Shown: one piece after another, positions 54,605 through 64,000 of the stretch | How the letters are laid out: every line of letters begins with the position of its first letter | Position numbering within the stretch: position 1 is the first letter of the stretch | Origin: Hippea alviniae EP5-r | GTDB taxonomy: Bacteria; Campylobacterota_A; Desulfurellia; Desulfurellales; Hippeaceae | Assembly: GCF_000420385.1 (NCBI RefSeq) | Contig: NZ_ATUV01000001.1 | Location: 682,001 to 746,000, forward strand | Direction of reading: 5' to 3' | Length of the DNA: 64,000 nucleotides | Notes under the pieces: generated by a model | What the model saw: only the letters and a program-made list of their open reading frames with translations | Databases searched by the model: none | What the model was told of the DNA's origin: nothing | Made by a program: the position numbers and the translations under genes

Positions 54605-55698
54605 TGAGACCTATCTGCAGCCCTTAGATAGCCTTCAACAAGCTCATCGATTAGCTCTTTTACTGAGACTATCTTATCAACCCTATACACATTCTCACCT
54701 GCAAATGCAAAACCGCCCGCAAACCTTCCCTTCTGTGCATTAACCAAAGCCTGTGTTATACAGTATGGAGCCTTTCTATAATCGCACCCCTTCAAACACT
54801 GCCAGATACACTTAAACGGCTGCTTTTTACCCTTCTCTACATCTTCTAAGAACTTGTTATTTATTGCCCTTCCCGGCAATCCTACAGGGCTTTTTATGAT
54901 AACAACATCTTCTTTTTTTGCATTAATGTAAGCTTCTTTAAATTTTATGTCAGCATCACACTCGTATGTTGCAACAAATCTGGTTGCCATTTGGACACCG
55001 TCAACACCTATTTCGTTCATAAAGAAGTATATATCTTCACCTGTGTATATACCACCCGCAGCAACAACAGGAACATTTTTAGAGTATTTCTCTTCATACT
55101 TCTTTACCACATCAATCACGGGCGGCGTTATCCTCTCAAGAGCAAAGTTCGGGTCAAATATTTGCTCCAATTTAAAACCCAAATGTCCACCCGCCTTCGG
55201 ACCTTCAACAACAACACAGTCAGGTATATCCTTATAATGTCTGTCCCAATACTTAAATATAAGCTCTGCAGCTTTAGCAGAAGATACAATGACACCAAAT
55301 TTTGTACCATTTCTTCTTATCTCTTTTAATGGTACAGTGAGTGGCAAACCCGCACCAGCAAAGATTATATCGGCTTTCTCTTCTGCTGAAACAACGCAGA
55401 GTTCTTCAAATTCAGTCATTGCAACCATTATGTTTATGCCGATAATCCCACCGCCACTTATCTCTTTTGCCTTTTTAATCTCTTTTCTTAAAGCCCTTTT
55501 GTTGGCTTCCTGCGGATGCTGAAAAAAGTCCTTCTCTTCAATCATACCAATCTCAGCAGCAGAGATAACACCTATGGCACCTTCTTTTGCAACAGCACCA
55601 GCCAAAGAAGACAGCGATATTCCAACACCCATTCCACCCTGAATTATGGGAACTTTAGCGACAAGGTCTCCTATTTTTAAAGCAGGTATTTTACTCAT
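54601..55698 (-). CDS. Nitronate monooxygenase-family flavoprotein
   Basis: A 365-aa FMN TIM-barrel protein of the 2-nitropropane dioxygenase/NMO group: VPIIQGGMGVGISLSSLAGAVAKEGAIG, GINIMVAMTEF, EGPKAGGHLGF, VVAAGGIYTGEDIYF and VDGVQMATRFVAT. A Cys-rich stretch near 300-320 (C-x3-C-x3-CDYRKAPYC) is seen in some anaerobe homologues. Physiological substrate unknown; the family also includes enoyl reductase-like FabK proteins, so that role cannot be excluded. Confidence 0.87.
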   Translation of the reverse strand: MSKIPALKIGDLVAKVPIIQGGMGVGISLSSLAGAVAKEGAIGVISAAEIGMIEEKDFFQHPQEANKRALRKEIKKAKEISGGGIIGINIMVAMTEFEELCVVSAEEKADIIFAGAGLPLTVPLKEIRRNGTKFGVIVSSAKAAELIFKYWDRHYKDIPDCVVVEGPKAGGHLGFKLEQIFDPNFALERITPPVIDVVKKYEEKYSKNVPVVAAGGIYTGEDIYFFMNEIGVDGVQMATRFVATYECDADIKFKEAYINAKKEDVVIIKSPVGLPGRAINNKFLEDVEKGKKQPFKCIWQCLKGCDYRKAPYCITQALVNAQKGRFAGGFAFAGENVYRVDKIVSVKELIDELVEGYLRAADRSQ

Positions 55699-56041
55699 CT
55701 GAACCCTCTTTTACGAAAAGATTTAGAAGAAAACTTACAATACTCATAAACATTGAAGCAACAAAGGCAGCCCAGAATCCGTCAACATCAAATCCCCTTA
55801 CAAGCTGGGAAGTAATAAGCATCATTATCGTATTAATCACAAGCGTAAAAAATCCCAATGTCAGTATATTCAAAGGCAGAGTAAAAAGTATCATAACGGG
55901 CTTTAGCGATGCATTGAGTAATCCTATAACAAGCGATGCTACAGAGAGACTGACAATACCGCTTACATGGACACCTTTAACAATTAAAACGGCAACACCT
56001 AAAGCTATCGTATTTATCGCCCATCGCAGAAGAAAATACAT
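55691..56041 (-). CDS. YvlD/phage holin family 4-like membrane protein
   Basis: A 116-aa protein with four hydrophobic helices: N-terminal LLRWAINTIALGVAVLIV, then VSLSVASLVIGLLNASLKPV, LPLNILTLGFFTLVINTIM and FWAAFVASMFMSIVSFLLN. The NASLKPV...LPLNILTLG signature identifies the YvlD family. Function unknown. It directly abuts lptE and overlaps the NMO gene by 8 bp. Confidence 0.88.
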   Translation of the reverse strand: MYFLLRWAINTIALGVAVLIVKGVHVSGIVSLSVASLVIGLLNASLKPVMILFTLPLNILTLGFFTLVINTIMMLITSQLVRGFDVDGFWAAFVASMFMSIVSFLLNLFVKEGSDE

Positions 56042-56551
56042 CTAAAACCCTACAAACAGAGAATCCCTTATCTTTTCAGCTAAGCTTTTAAGCACATCCT
56101 TAGATATCTTATCCCTTGCCATCTCGGTTGCAGAAACGCTATCACTCGCCGAATAGTCTTCAAAGTCGCTCACAACCATAGAGCTTATAATCTTTTTGCC
56201 TTTACTATCAATGAGACTAACATTAGCCGATATTGCACATCTGTAACGTATTGCAAGGCCGCTTTCAGCATACGAAATCGGATTTACATCATACTTAACA
56301 ATAGAAACCTTCAAAAAACCATCAGCCAAATCCTTACTCTTTGCAAGAGATACCCTTGAGTCAAGATTCAAAACATCTATCAAATCCCTTTTTAAATAGA
56401 CCTGCAAATCCGGTTGAGATGTCTCATTCACAACATTTTCGATATATATGCTTTTTATATCACCCTTTATCCTGCCACCCTGTCCTATAAACGAGTATGC
56501 ACAGGATGAGAGTATAAAAGCCACAACAACAATCAAAATCCTTTTCATCAT
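56042..56551 (-). CDS. lptE: LPS-assembly lipoprotein LptE-like
   Basis: A 169-aa lipoprotein: signal MMKRILIVVVAFILSSCAYSF with a lipobox ending in Cys17. The rest follows the LptE pattern of a strand-rich N-terminus (IKSIYIENVVNET), a helix (DLQVYLKRDLIDVL) and a second helix at the C-terminus. Sequence identity in this family is low, so the assignment leans on size, lipobox, and position directly after leuS, a conserved lptE neighbour. It would plug LptD in the outer membrane. Confidence 0.78.
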   Translation of the reverse strand: MMKRILIVVVAFILSSCAYSFIGQGGRIKGDIKSIYIENVVNETSQPDLQVYLKRDLIDVLNLDSRVSLAKSKDLADGFLKVSIVKYDVNPISYAESGLAIRYRCAISANVSLIDSKGKKIISSMVVSDFEDYSASDSVSATEMARDKISKDVLKSLAEKIRDSLFVGF

Positions 56552-58992
56552 TTCACCACAATATTCAACAACTTATCTTTAACAAATATCTTCTTTATAA
56601 TCTGTTTACCTTCAACATGCCTTTTAACCTTTTGACTCTCAAGAGCTTTTTTGAATACTTCATCTTCTTCTGCACCACGAGAAAACTCAAGTGCATCTCT
56701 CAATTTTCCATTAACCGTTATCGCTATTGTGACAGTATCTTTTATTGTTGCTTTTTCGTCGTATTCCGGCCATCTCTCAAATGCTATCAACCCATCATGG
56801 CCTGTTATCTGCCACAACTCTTCAGCTATATGCGGCACAATAGGATTAAGCATAATCAACAACACTTCAATAGCCCTTGCAAACAGTTTTTTCTCATCTT
56901 CCGTCTCAGGCTTGAAATCATACAAGAAATTTACAAACTCCATGCTTGCAGCAATCGCCGTATTAAAGTGATAATCTTCAAAATCCTGTGTAATCCTTTT
57001 AATCGTTGAGTGTATCATATAATTCAACTCTTTGAGTCTGTCTGTATTAATCTCAACATCAGAAGCCTTCAAATCCTTATACTCAAGCACCAATCTCCAA
57101 AGCCTATTTAAAAACCTATATGCACCTTCAACGCCTTCGTCAGACCACTCAAGGTCCTTCTCTGGCGGTGCAGCAAACAGGATAAATAGCCTTGCCGTAT
57201 CTGCACCGTATTGATTGATAATATCGTCAGGGTCAACAACATTACCCTTGGATTTACTCATCTTTGCGCCGTCTTTTATAACCATACCTTGAGTAAGCAG
57301 GCGTTTGAAAGGCTCTGTCGAGCTTGTATAACCCAAATCACGCAAAACCTTTGTAAAATAGCGAGCATAGAGCAGATGCATTACGGCATGTTCAATACCG
57401 CCAACATACTGGTCAACATCCATCCAGTAATCCACTTTATCCTTTTCAAATATACCCTTGTCGTATTTTGGTGAGCAATAACGCAAGAAATACCAGGAAG
57501 ACTCAACAAATGTATCAAAGGTGTCTGTCTCTCTTTTTGCATCGGCACCACAAATTGGACATTTAACATTCACAAACTCTTCAACCTTTGCAAGTGGCGA
57601 GCCACCTTCACCGGTAATCTCAACATCTTCGGGCAATTTAACTGGAAGGTTCTCTTCCTTTTCTGGCACTATGCCACAGTTTGGACAGTAAATAACAGGA
57701 ATTGGAGCACCCCAATATCTTTGGCGAGATACATTCCAATCTCTAAGCCTATACTGATAACCAATACGCGCAAGCCCTTTCTCTTCAAGCCACTTAACTA
57801 TCTCCCACTTTGCCTTCTCATTATCCATTCCGTCAAACTGACCGGAGTTAACCAGAATACCTTTATCTGTGTATGCTTTCTCCCACCTTGAGACATCTTT
57901 ATCAAGCTCATCAGACCAGATAACTATCTTCTTAGGCAAGTTGTATTTTGTTGCAAATTCAAAGTCTCTCTGATCATGAGCAGGAACAGCCATAACAACT
58001 CCTGTTCCATAATCCATCAAAACAAAGTTTGCAGCATAAAGCGGCACATCTTCACCCGTTGCTGGATTTATCAGATAAGCACCGGTAAACACACCTTCCT
58101 TCTCTTTTGAGAAATCCCTATCAACCTTCTTAAACTCTTCGATAAATCTTTCAACAGTCTCTTTCTGTTCATCACTTACAAGTTCCATCAGTTTAGGATG
58201 GTTCGGAGCAATACTTACAAATGTCACGCCAAACAGCGTATCGGGTCTTGTTGTAAATACTTCCAAATACTCATCTGTGCCTTTTATCTTAAACTTAACA
58301 AAAGCACCTTTGGACTTTCCTATCCAGTTTCTCTGCTGAACCAAAACACGCTCAGGCCAGCCTTCTTCAATCAGCTTCATATCATCAAGCAGCTGGTCGG
58401 CATAATCTGTAATCTTCAAGAACCACTCATCCATCTCTTTCTGTATAACTTCATCGCCACATCGCCAGCACTTGCCATCTTCAACCTGCTCGTTTGCAAG
58501 AACAGTCTTACATGTTGGGCAGTAATTTACCGTGCTCTTTGCACGATAAACCATACCCTTTTTGAACATCTCAATAAAAATCTTCTGTTCCCATTTGTAA
58601 TAATCCGGGTCGCATGTAATAACAAGCCTATCCCAATCGTATGAAAAGCCCAATCTTTTGAGTTCCTTTATCATGTAATCAATGTTTGAGTATGTCCATT
58701 TAGCCGGGTGTGTCTTATTGCTTATAGCGGCATTTTCAGCAGGCATTCCAAATGCGTCAAAGCCCATAGGATGGAGCACATTGTATCCTTGAGCGAATTT
58801 ATACCTTGCTATTGCATCACCTATAGAGTAATTTCTGACATGTCCCATGTGAATTCTGCCTGAAGGATACGGGAACATCTCAAGCTGGTAAAACTTTGGC
58901 TTCTCATCAAAGTCTTTTGCCTTAAAAACGCCTTTCTCTTCCCAGATTTTCTGCCACTTAATCTCTATCTCTGCTGGATTGTATTTTTTCAA
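56548..58992 (-). CDS. leuS: Leucyl-tRNA synthetase
   Basis: An 814-aa class Ia synthetase: HIGH motif in FPYPSGRIHMGHVRNYS, a zinc-type C-x2-C-x(n)-C-x2-C segment (YCPTCKTVLANEQVEDGKCWRC), CP1 editing domain with TTRPDTLFGVTF and the editing Asp region in AVPAHDQRDFEFA, and KMSKSKGNVVDPDD. The start is TTG 58992, well supported by GGAGGG 7 nt upstream; no ATG lies nearby. It follows ilvD by 18 nt and overlaps lptE by 4 bp. Confidence 0.97.
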   Translation of the reverse strand: MKKYNPAEIEIKWQKIWEEKGVFKAKDFDEKPKFYQLEMFPYPSGRIHMGHVRNYSIGDAIARYKFAQGYNVLHPMGFDAFGMPAENAAISNKTHPAKWTYSNIDYMIKELKRLGFSYDWDRLVITCDPDYYKWEQKIFIEMFKKGMVYRAKSTVNYCPTCKTVLANEQVEDGKCWRCGDEVIQKEMDEWFLKITDYADQLLDDMKLIEEGWPERVLVQQRNWIGKSKGAFVKFKIKGTDEYLEVFTTRPDTLFGVTFVSIAPNHPKLMELVSDEQKETVERFIEEFKKVDRDFSKEKEGVFTGAYLINPATGEDVPLYAANFVLMDYGTGVVMAVPAHDQRDFEFATKYNLPKKIVIWSDELDKDVSRWEKAYTDKGILVNSGQFDGMDNEKAKWEIVKWLEEKGLARIGYQYRLRDWNVSRQRYWGAPIPVIYCPNCGIVPEKEENLPVKLPEDVEITGEGGSPLAKVEEFVNVKCPICGADAKRETDTFDTFVESSWYFLRYCSPKYDKGIFEKDKVDYWMDVDQYVGGIEHAVMHLLYARYFTKVLRDLGYTSSTEPFKRLLTQGMVIKDGAKMSKSKGNVVDPDDIINQYGADTARLFILFAAPPEKDLEWSDEGVEGAYRFLNRLWRLVLEYKDLKASDVEINTDRLKELNYMIHSTIKRITQDFEDYHFNTAIAASMEFVNFLYDFKPETEDEKKLFARAIEVLLIMLNPIVPHIAEELWQITGHDGLIAFERWPEYDEKATIKDTVTIAITVNGKLRDALEFSRGAEEDEVFKKALESQKVKRHVEGKQIIKKIFVKDKLLNIVVK

Positions 58993-59010
58993 CTTGGAAC
59001 CCTCCGTCCA

Positions 59011-60678
59011 TTAGTATTCTAATACTGCTCCCTTGCTTGCAGGTCCAACCATTTTGGAATACCTTGCAAGCCAACCTTCTGTAATTTTTGGTGGTTTTGG
59101 CTTAAAGTTTTTCTTTCTCTCTTCGATTGTTTTATCATCAACAAGCAGATTCATCGTTTTCTTTTCAACATCAAACTCAATCTTATCTCCTTCTTCAATC
59201 AGGGCTATAAGGCCGCCCCTTGCTGCTTCTGGCGATATATGACCAACTGATAGACCCCTTGTTGCACCAGAGAACCTGCCGTCTGTAATCAAAGCCACAT
59301 CCTTATCCATGCCCATTCCCGCTATAGCACTTGTAGGCTGCAGCATCTCCTTCATTCCTGGCCCACCGGCAGGACCTTCATACCTTATAACAACAACATC
59401 GCCCTTGTTTATCTGCTTGCCAAATATTGCCTTCAATGCTTCATCTTCTGAGTCAAATACCCTTGCCCTTCCAACAAATTTATTCATTGAAGTATCAACG
59501 CCAGACTGCTTCAAAACAGCACCATCAGGTGCAAGGTTGCCTTTCAAAATCGTCAAACCACCTTTTGGATAGTAAGGCTTATCAAGTGGCCTTATCACTT
59601 CATCCCTGTAAACCTTTGCATCCTTATAGTTCTCATAGATCGTCTTGCCCGTAACCGTAATACAATCATGGTTTAGAATACCCAAAGGCTCAAGCCTATT
59701 TAAAAGTGCCATCATGCCGCCTGCTTCGTCCAAATCCTGCAAATGATAAGGCCCAACAGGTGAAAAGGCGCACAAATCAGGCACAATGTCAGTCATCTTA
59801 TCAAAATCATCAAGGGTTAAATCAACCTTTGCTTCATTGGCTATAGCCAAAAGATGAAGCACCGTATTTGTTGAGCAACCCATAGCCATATCGGCAGCTA
59901 TGGCGTTCATGAATGCTTCCTTTGTCATTATGTCTCTGGGCTTAATCCCTCTATTTACAAGCTCAACTATTTTCATACCCGCTATTTTGGCAAGTCTCAC
60001 CCTTGCAGCCATTGGCGCTGGGATTGTGCCATTTCCAGGCAGAGACAAACCGAGCACTTCGCTTATACAGTTAATCGAGTTTGCAGAATACATACCAGAG
60101 CAAGAGCCACACGATGGGCAACCTGCATCTTCTATCTCTTTTAACTCTTCTTCTGTTATCTGACCATTTAAGTATTTACCTACACCTTCAAACACCTGTG
60201 CAAGGTCAATATCCGTGCCGTTGTATCTGCCGGCAAGCATAGGCCCACCAGAAATCATAATCGAAGGAATATTCACCCTTGCAACAGCCATCATCATACC
60301 CGGAACAATCTTATCGCAAGCAGGCAAAATAACGAGACCATCAACAGGATGGGCATTAACCATCGTCTCAACACTGTCTGCAATGAGTTCCCTTGAAGGC
60401 AGCGAGTAATGCATGCCTAAATGACCCATAGCTATACCATCATCAACGCCTATAACATTGAACTCAATCGGTGTTCCACCAGCCATGTAAATACCATATT
60501 TAACGGCTTCAACAAGCTGCTGCATATGTACATGGCCTGGGACAATTGTATTGTAAGAGTTTGCTATTGCTATTATTGGCCTGTTTAGTTCAATGTCCGT
60601 ATAACCATCAGCTTTAAATAGAGACCTGTGTGGTGCCCTTTCTGGGCCTTTCAGCATAATATCACTTCTTCTTGCCAT
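59011..60678 (-). CDS. ilvD: Dihydroxy-acid dehydratase IlvD
   Basis: A 555-aa Fe-S dehydratase of branched-chain amino acid biosynthesis. Cluster cysteines lie in [10 protein letters not shown] and [16 protein letters not shown]-terminal [24 protein letters not shown] is typical. ATG 60678 is chosen with GGAGG 7 nt upstream; a GTG two codons before is less likely. It is the first gene of ilvD-leuS-lptE-yvlD-NMO-rimO and has its own promoter. Confidence 0.96.
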   Translation of the reverse strand: MARRSDIMLKGPERAPHRSLFKADGYTDIELNRPIIAIANSYNTIVPGHVHMQQLVEAVKYGIYMAGGTPIEFNVIGVDDGIAMGHLGMHYSLPSRELIADSVETMVNAHPVDGLVILPACDKIVPGMMMAVARVNIPSIMISGGPMLAGRYNGTDIDLAQVFEGVGKYLNGQITEEELKEIEDAGCPSCGSCSGMYSANSINCISEVLGLSLPGNGTIPAPMAARVRLAKIAGMKIVELVNRGIKPRDIMTKEAFMNAIAADMAMGCSTNTVLHLLAIANEAKVDLTLDDFDKMTDIVPDLCAFSPVGPYHLQDLDEAGGMMALLNRLEPLGILNHDCITVTGKTIYENYKDAKVYRDEVIRPLDKPYYPKGGLTILKGNLAPDGAVLKQSGVDTSMNKFVGRARVFDSEDEALKAIFGKQINKGDVVVIRYEGPAGGPGMKEMLQPTSAIAGMGMDKDVALITDGRFSGATRGLSVGHISPEAARGGLIALIEEGDKIEFDVEKKTMNLLVDDKTIEERKKNFKPKPPKITEGWLARYSKMVGPASKGAVLEY

Positions 60679-60707
60679 TTTCACGCCTCCTGCGTTTAGT
60701 TAGAACG

Positions 60708-60735
60708 ATTATTAACAAAAATGAATTTATGTCAA
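60708..60735 (-). promoter_or_regulatory. Promoter of ilvD-leuS operon
   Basis: On the minus strand TTGACA (60730-60735), a 16-bp spacer and AATAAT (60708-60713). The -35 box is formed by the final Leu-Thr codons of the ybgC-like gene. Confidence 0.6.
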
Positions 60736-61113
60736 GTGGCTAAAGCAATCTGGAAGTTTTACTATTTTTAAATCCTTATCAACCGATACAGATTTTATCT
60801 CTATCTCTGCTTTTTTCTCACCACCTGCCACTATCTCAAAAAACAGGTCAACACTCGCCCTTTTTATCCTTTTTATAGATACATACACTTCGGCTTCATC
60901 TCCAAGCTTTAAGCTCGAGATGTAATTCGCCTTAACTTCCTTCACAACAAGATATATACCTTCGTAATGCAACTTAAATAAATCGCAACCCTTCTTTAGA
61001 AAAAACTCCTGTTTTGCCCTTTCGCACAGCTTTAAATAGTTTGCATAATAAACAACACCACCAGCGTCGGTATCATCATAATAAATATTTGTTTTGTAAG
61101 ATAGTTCAGCCAT
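60727..61113 (-). CDS. ybgC: YbgC/4-hydroxybenzoyl-CoA-type thioesterase
   Basis: A 128-aa hotdog-fold acyl-CoA thioesterase. The motif YYDDTDAGGVVYYANYLKLCER contains the catalytic Asp and the surrounding YANY helix typical of YbgC. Tol-Pal genes, its usual neighbours in proteobacteria, are absent here. ATG 61113 overlaps the pgi stop by 8 bp. Confidence 0.92.
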   Translation of the reverse strand: MAELSYKTNIYYDDTDAGGVVYYANYLKLCERAKQEFFLKKGCDLFKLHYEGIYLVVKEVKANYISSLKLGDEAEVYVSIKRIKRASVDLFFEIVAGGEKKAEIEIKSVSVDKDLKIVKLPDCFSHLT

Positions 61114-62284
61114 TTTTTAGTGCCTCTTTTGTGTATTTTTTGCCAAGTTCAACACCCGGCTGGTCAAATGGATTAACACCTAACACTTCACCAGCCTTTG
61201 CCGTTGCAATCATAAGAGAGATAAACAAAGCTCCAAGAGCAAACTCATCATTTCTCTTTAGCTTCAAATAAGCCACATCAACACCGCTCTCTTTCAATGC
61301 CCTTATTGTCGAGTCTCTCTCAATCTCCATAATCTCACCAAGCGTCTTTCCCTTAAGATAGCCAAAACCGTAATCATTCTCTATCTTAAAATCGCATCTT
61401 GGACTGCTATCAATAACAAGGATAGCTTTATCCTTAGGTCCATCCTGATAAAGCTGGAGCTGTGAGTGCTGGTCTGTAACACCGAGAGCTTTGATGGGTG
61501 TTTGACCTTTCGACTCTTTGCCTAAGCTTTCAGCCCACAGCTGCCTAAACCAATCAGCAATACCAAACAGATAATCCTTATAGGCAAAGACAACGAGCAT
61601 ATTTTTACCTTCTTTGTATGCACCTATGGAGAAGTTGACAAAGTCATTAGGAAAGCTCCAGCCATTTCTGTATGCCCTTACTGCAGCTTTTGCACCTTCA
61701 ATAAACCCATCAATATCAAAACCAAAAAATGCCAAACCAAGCAAGCCAACAGGTGTAAACACAGAGTATCTGCCGCCAACTTCATCGGGTATAAAAAGCA
61801 GCTCTATATCATTTTTCAGTGCAAAATCGTAAAGAAAACCCTTTTCAGATGTCGTAAAAACTACCTGATTGCTATTTATCCTATCCCAAATAGCAAAAAA
61901 CTCAGCAAGCGTCTCAATTGTTGAGCCACTCTTTGAAACAACATGAAACAGCGTCTTATTTAGATTGAGTTTTAAAACCTTATCTATTCTGCAAGGGTCT
62001 ATATTATCAAGCATAAATAGATTCTTACCAAAACCGTCAAAATCAAAAAATCTAAGTGCAGCTTCAAGCCCTAAAGCCGAACCACCAATACCTATCTGAA
62101 CAAAGTTCTCATATCTATCAGAAAACTCTTTTGCTATCTCTTTTATCTTCTCTTTCTGACCTTTAACGCATAAGCTCCTTATAAACCCGTAATGGGCAAG
62201 AAATTTAAGCCCAAAATCATGCCTTTTCTCATAATAAAACTCAAAAATCTCTTCCATTAAAAGTACTTCTTTGATTTTTTTCAT
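61106..62284 (-). CDS. pgi: Glucose-6-phosphate isomerase
   Basis: A 392-aa short-form phosphoglucose isomerase (E. coli ~549 aa), the size seen in several thermophiles and Campylobacterota. Sugar-phosphate sites: [28 protein letters not shown], and the catalytic stretch [15 protein letters not shown] with LWAESLGKE upstream. Start ATG 62284 overlaps the MCP stop (ATGA); an in-frame ATG at 62257 is an alternative. Confidence 0.95.
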   Translation of the reverse strand: MKKIKEVLLMEEIFEFYYEKRHDFGLKFLAHYGFIRSLCVKGQKEKIKEIAKEFSDRYENFVQIGIGGSALGLEAALRFFDFDGFGKNLFMLDNIDPCRIDKVLKLNLNKTLFHVVSKSGSTIETLAEFFAIWDRINSNQVVFTTSEKGFLYDFALKNDIELLFIPDEVGGRYSVFTPVGLLGLAFFGFDIDGFIEGAKAAVRAYRNGWSFPNDFVNFSIGAYKEGKNMLVVFAYKDYLFGIADWFRQLWAESLGKESKGQTPIKALGVTDQHSQLQLYQDGPKDKAILVIDSSPRCDFKIENDYGFGYLKGKTLGEIMEIERDSTIRALKESGVDVAYLKLKRNDEFALGALFISLMIATAKAGEVLGVNPFDQPGVELGKKYTKEALKNG

Positions 62285-63462
62285 AACTTAAAAACCTCTA
62301 TGGTTCTTCTCAATGAGTCAACCTTACTTACGAGCTCAGCCAATCCGTCTTTTATCTTCTCTATTCTCACCGATACATCTTCAATAGCCGCAATCTTGTT
62401 TACATTCTCTTCAACATAATTCATGACAGACGATAACTCTTCTACCTCTTCAAAGAATGAGAGCAACTCCCTATAAACATCGTTCATATCAGCCTGAAGA
62501 AACCTTGTCTTCTCCATCAAGTTTTCGCTGTTTTTTCTGCTCTTTTCTGCCTTTTTTATTGCTGTTTCCATGATTTTGTAAAAATCTTCAGACATGTTTA
62601 CAAGCTTAGTTATCACTTCCCTTATATTTGAAGTTGAGAAATGCGTTTTTTCAGCTAATTTTCTCACTTCATCGGCAACAACGGCAAAACCACGACCAGC
62701 TTCTCCAGCTCGTGCTGCTTCGATTGCAGCATTTAAAGCGAGTAAGTTTGTTTGATCTGCAATCTCATCTATTACAAGCACAGAATCCACTACAAGATTT
62801 ACAATGTTTTTTAGTTGTTCAACATCTTTTTTCATCTCATAAAACGAAGCAGAAAAACTGCTAACATCGTTTAGATTGTTTTCTATCAAATCAAAACTCT
62901 CATTGAATGTATTATTTGACCTTTCAAGCTTTTTTCTAACAATATCAAGTCTGCCACCAAGTTCAGAATACACTTCATTTAACCTACTTACAGACTCTTT
63001 AACCTGACGGGAATAGTTTAAAGCATCAACCGATACACCTTTTATAGACTCAACATCGTTCTCTACTTCAGAAGACAAAGAAAATACAGATAATATAAGT
63101 TCAGATGTGCGTTTTATAACGCTTTTAAGAGTTTCTATGGCTTTATTAAAATTCCTTGCAAGCAAGCCTATTTCGTCTTTAGATAACAAAATCGACTCAT
63201 CTTCTATTTTTGAAGTCAAGTCTTCACTCTCTATCTTTTTTACCACAAAGCTCATATTGCTGAGTTGTTTTAAGATCGTTATCTTTGTTATGTAAAAACC
63301 ACTAAGACCAACAACAATCCCTGCCACTACACAACTAATATCAAAAATAATCCCGTATCCATCTTTTACATCAACAAAAAAAGAAGCAAATATGGGGAAC
63401 ACAATCCCCATACCTATTCCAAAGCTCACCATATAAATAAACAGCTTTTTTGTATAACTCAC
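62281..63462 (-). CDS. Membrane-bound methyl-accepting chemotaxis protein with minimal sensor region
   Basis: A 393-aa receptor with two N-terminal membrane helices ([19 protein letters not shown] and [19 protein letters not shown]) separated by only ~10 residues, so there is no periplasmic ligand domain. A HAMP-like region follows (~65-125), then a signalling domain with [19 protein letters not shown] and [21 protein letters not shown]. Start GTG 63462 with AGGG ~8 nt upstream. It sits between fba and pgi. The input signal must come from the membrane, HAMP or a partner protein. Confidence 0.92.
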   Translation of the reverse strand: MSYTKKLFIYMVSFGIGMGIVFPIFASFFVDVKDGYGIIFDISCVVAGIVVGLSGFYITKITILKQLSNMSFVVKKIESEDLTSKIEDESILLSKDEIGLLARNFNKAIETLKSVIKRTSELILSVFSLSSEVENDVESIKGVSVDALNYSRQVKESVSRLNEVYSELGGRLDIVRKKLERSNNTFNESFDLIENNLNDVSSFSASFYEMKKDVEQLKNIVNLVVDSVLVIDEIADQTNLLALNAAIEAARAGEAGRGFAVVADEVRKLAEKTHFSTSNIREVITKLVNMSEDFYKIMETAIKKAEKSRKNSENLMEKTRFLQADMNDVYRELLSFFEEVEELSSVMNYVEENVNKIAAIEDVSVRIEKIKDGLAELVSKVDSLRRTIEVFKL

Positions 63463-63464
63463 GG

Positions 63465-64000
63465 CTATACCCTATTTGCGCTACCCAAAACTTCTTTATT
63501 CTTTCTCATATACATTTTGATTAACTCTTCTCTTGCAGGACCTAAGTATTTTCTTGGGTCAAACTCTTTCGGATTATTCCACAAAAACTCTCTAATTTTA
63601 GCCGTCATAACAAGCCTACCGTCTGAGTCTATGTTTATCTTGCAAACTGCACTCTTCGCAGCTTTTCTTAACTGGTCTTCTGGAACACCGACAGCACCTT
63701 CCAAATTGCCGCCGTATTTGTTGATAATCTCAACATACTCTTGTAATACGCTGCTTGCACCATGCAAAACTATAGGGAATCCAGGGATTCTCCTTTCTAT
63801 CTCTTCAAGTATATCAAATCTCAATGGTGGTGGTTGTTCACCTGGTTTTACCTTAAATTTATATGCACCATGAGATGTTCCAATAGCTATAGCCAAAGAA
63901 TCAACTCCTGTTCTCTTTACAAAATCTTCGACATCGTCTGGGTTTGTGTAAATATTCTTTTCAGCCTTAACATCATCTTCTATACCAGCCAAAACACCAA
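63465..64000 (-). CDS. fba: Class II fructose-1,6-bisphosphate aldolase (partial, 5' end outside window)
   Basis: The C-terminal ~178 codons, open through the window edge. Reading upstream in frame gives GVLAGIEDD, the zinc-site neighbourhood of class II aldolases. Further motifs are [11 protein letters not shown] (metal His), [12 protein letters not shown] (metal His) and [11 protein letters not shown]. It belongs to the class II family used in glycolysis and gluconeogenesis. It ends 2 nt before the MCP start, with pgi beyond, forming a sugar-phosphate group. Confidence 0.94.
   Translation of the reverse strand, partial: GVLAGIEDDVKAEKNIYTNPDDVEDFVKRTGVDSLAIAIGTSHGAYKFKVKPGEQPPPLRFDILEEIERRIPGFPIVLHGASSVLQEYVEIINKYGGNLEGAVGVPEDQLRKAAKSAVCKINIDSDGRLVMTAKIREFLWNNPKEFDPRKYLGPAREELIKMYMRKNKEVLGSANRV

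Noticed and set aside
1-64000. CRISPR arrays, insertion sequences, prophage or integron elements
   Set aside because: No spaced direct repeats, transposase or phage structural genes were seen; the one tyrosine recombinase sits in a housekeeping run and looks like Xer.

Overview
The window is a densely packed, AT-rich bacterial chromosome segment. Gene content suggests a Gram-negative anaerobe: SecDF-YajC, LptE, a PpiD-like chaperone, two heptosyltransferase-type enzymes, tungstate uptake, Fe-S/flavin lactate- or glycolate-type oxidation genes, a di-iron oxygen-sensor-like protein, late cobamide synthesis and DUF505. This fits a thermophilic sulfur-reducing lineage such as Desulfurellaceae/Hippea. 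That is inference from gene content; no marker gene in the window settles the taxonomy. About 65 genes occupy nearly all of the sequence, no gene-free stretch reaches 300 bp, and I see no insertion sequence, prophage or CRISPR array.

Layout: 1-4432 (minus) is a cobamide operon read cobT-cobS-cobD-cobQ-cbiB. 4520-8444 (plus) holds a GGDEF/EAL protein and an Old Yellow Enzyme-type flavoenzyme, followed by a terminator. 8491-9154 encodes a UPF0251 regulator and a HIT protein, abutted by a tRNA-Leu(UAG) on the opposite strand. 9333-13665 (plus) is a MoaD-like/ThiF-like pair, a methyltransferase and a WtpA-C-B tungstate transporter. 13711-16837 (plus) has two family-9 glycosyltransferases and rtcB.

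16827-37146 (minus) is a run of 23 same-strand genes with very small gaps: an ODP-like di-iron protein and soluble chemoreceptor, purE, a solitary ABC ATPase, a beta-propeller protein, tgt, a nucleotidyltransferase-like protein, a small Gly-rich membrane protein and lemA, a pair of M16 peptidases, xer, ispD-ispF, yajC-secD-secF, glnE, maf, then a ppiD-nth-DUF4870 tail with its own promoter. 37222-43829 (minus) is a flavin/Fe-S 2-hydroxyacid oxidation operon (glcD-like, glcF-like, lutC, a lutB-lutA fusion) ending in glutamate decarboxylase. A thioredoxin-like gene diverges from it.

44312-51159 (minus) carries a polysaccharide deacetylase, a GT4 glycosyltransferase, hemB, a double-receiver GGDEF regulator, an aminopeptidase P and a PAS-GGDEF cyclase. 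51264-53213 is a monocistronic DUF505 gene with its own promoter and terminator. 53303-60678 (minus) is ilvD-leuS-lptE-yvlD-like-NMO-rimO. 60727-64000 is fba(partial)-MCP-pgi-ybgC.

The most interesting signals are: an ODP-like di-iron protein overlapping a transmembrane-free chemoreceptor; two genes (glcD-like, glnE) whose family-typical N-termini have no ATG/GTG/TTG start; two promoters placed so that the transcript should begin at the start codon (leaderless); a lemA neighbour that looks like a stripped-down TPM protein; and a glutamate decarboxylase at the end of a lactate/glycolate-type oxidation operon. Promoters were read by eye, and no database search was possible.
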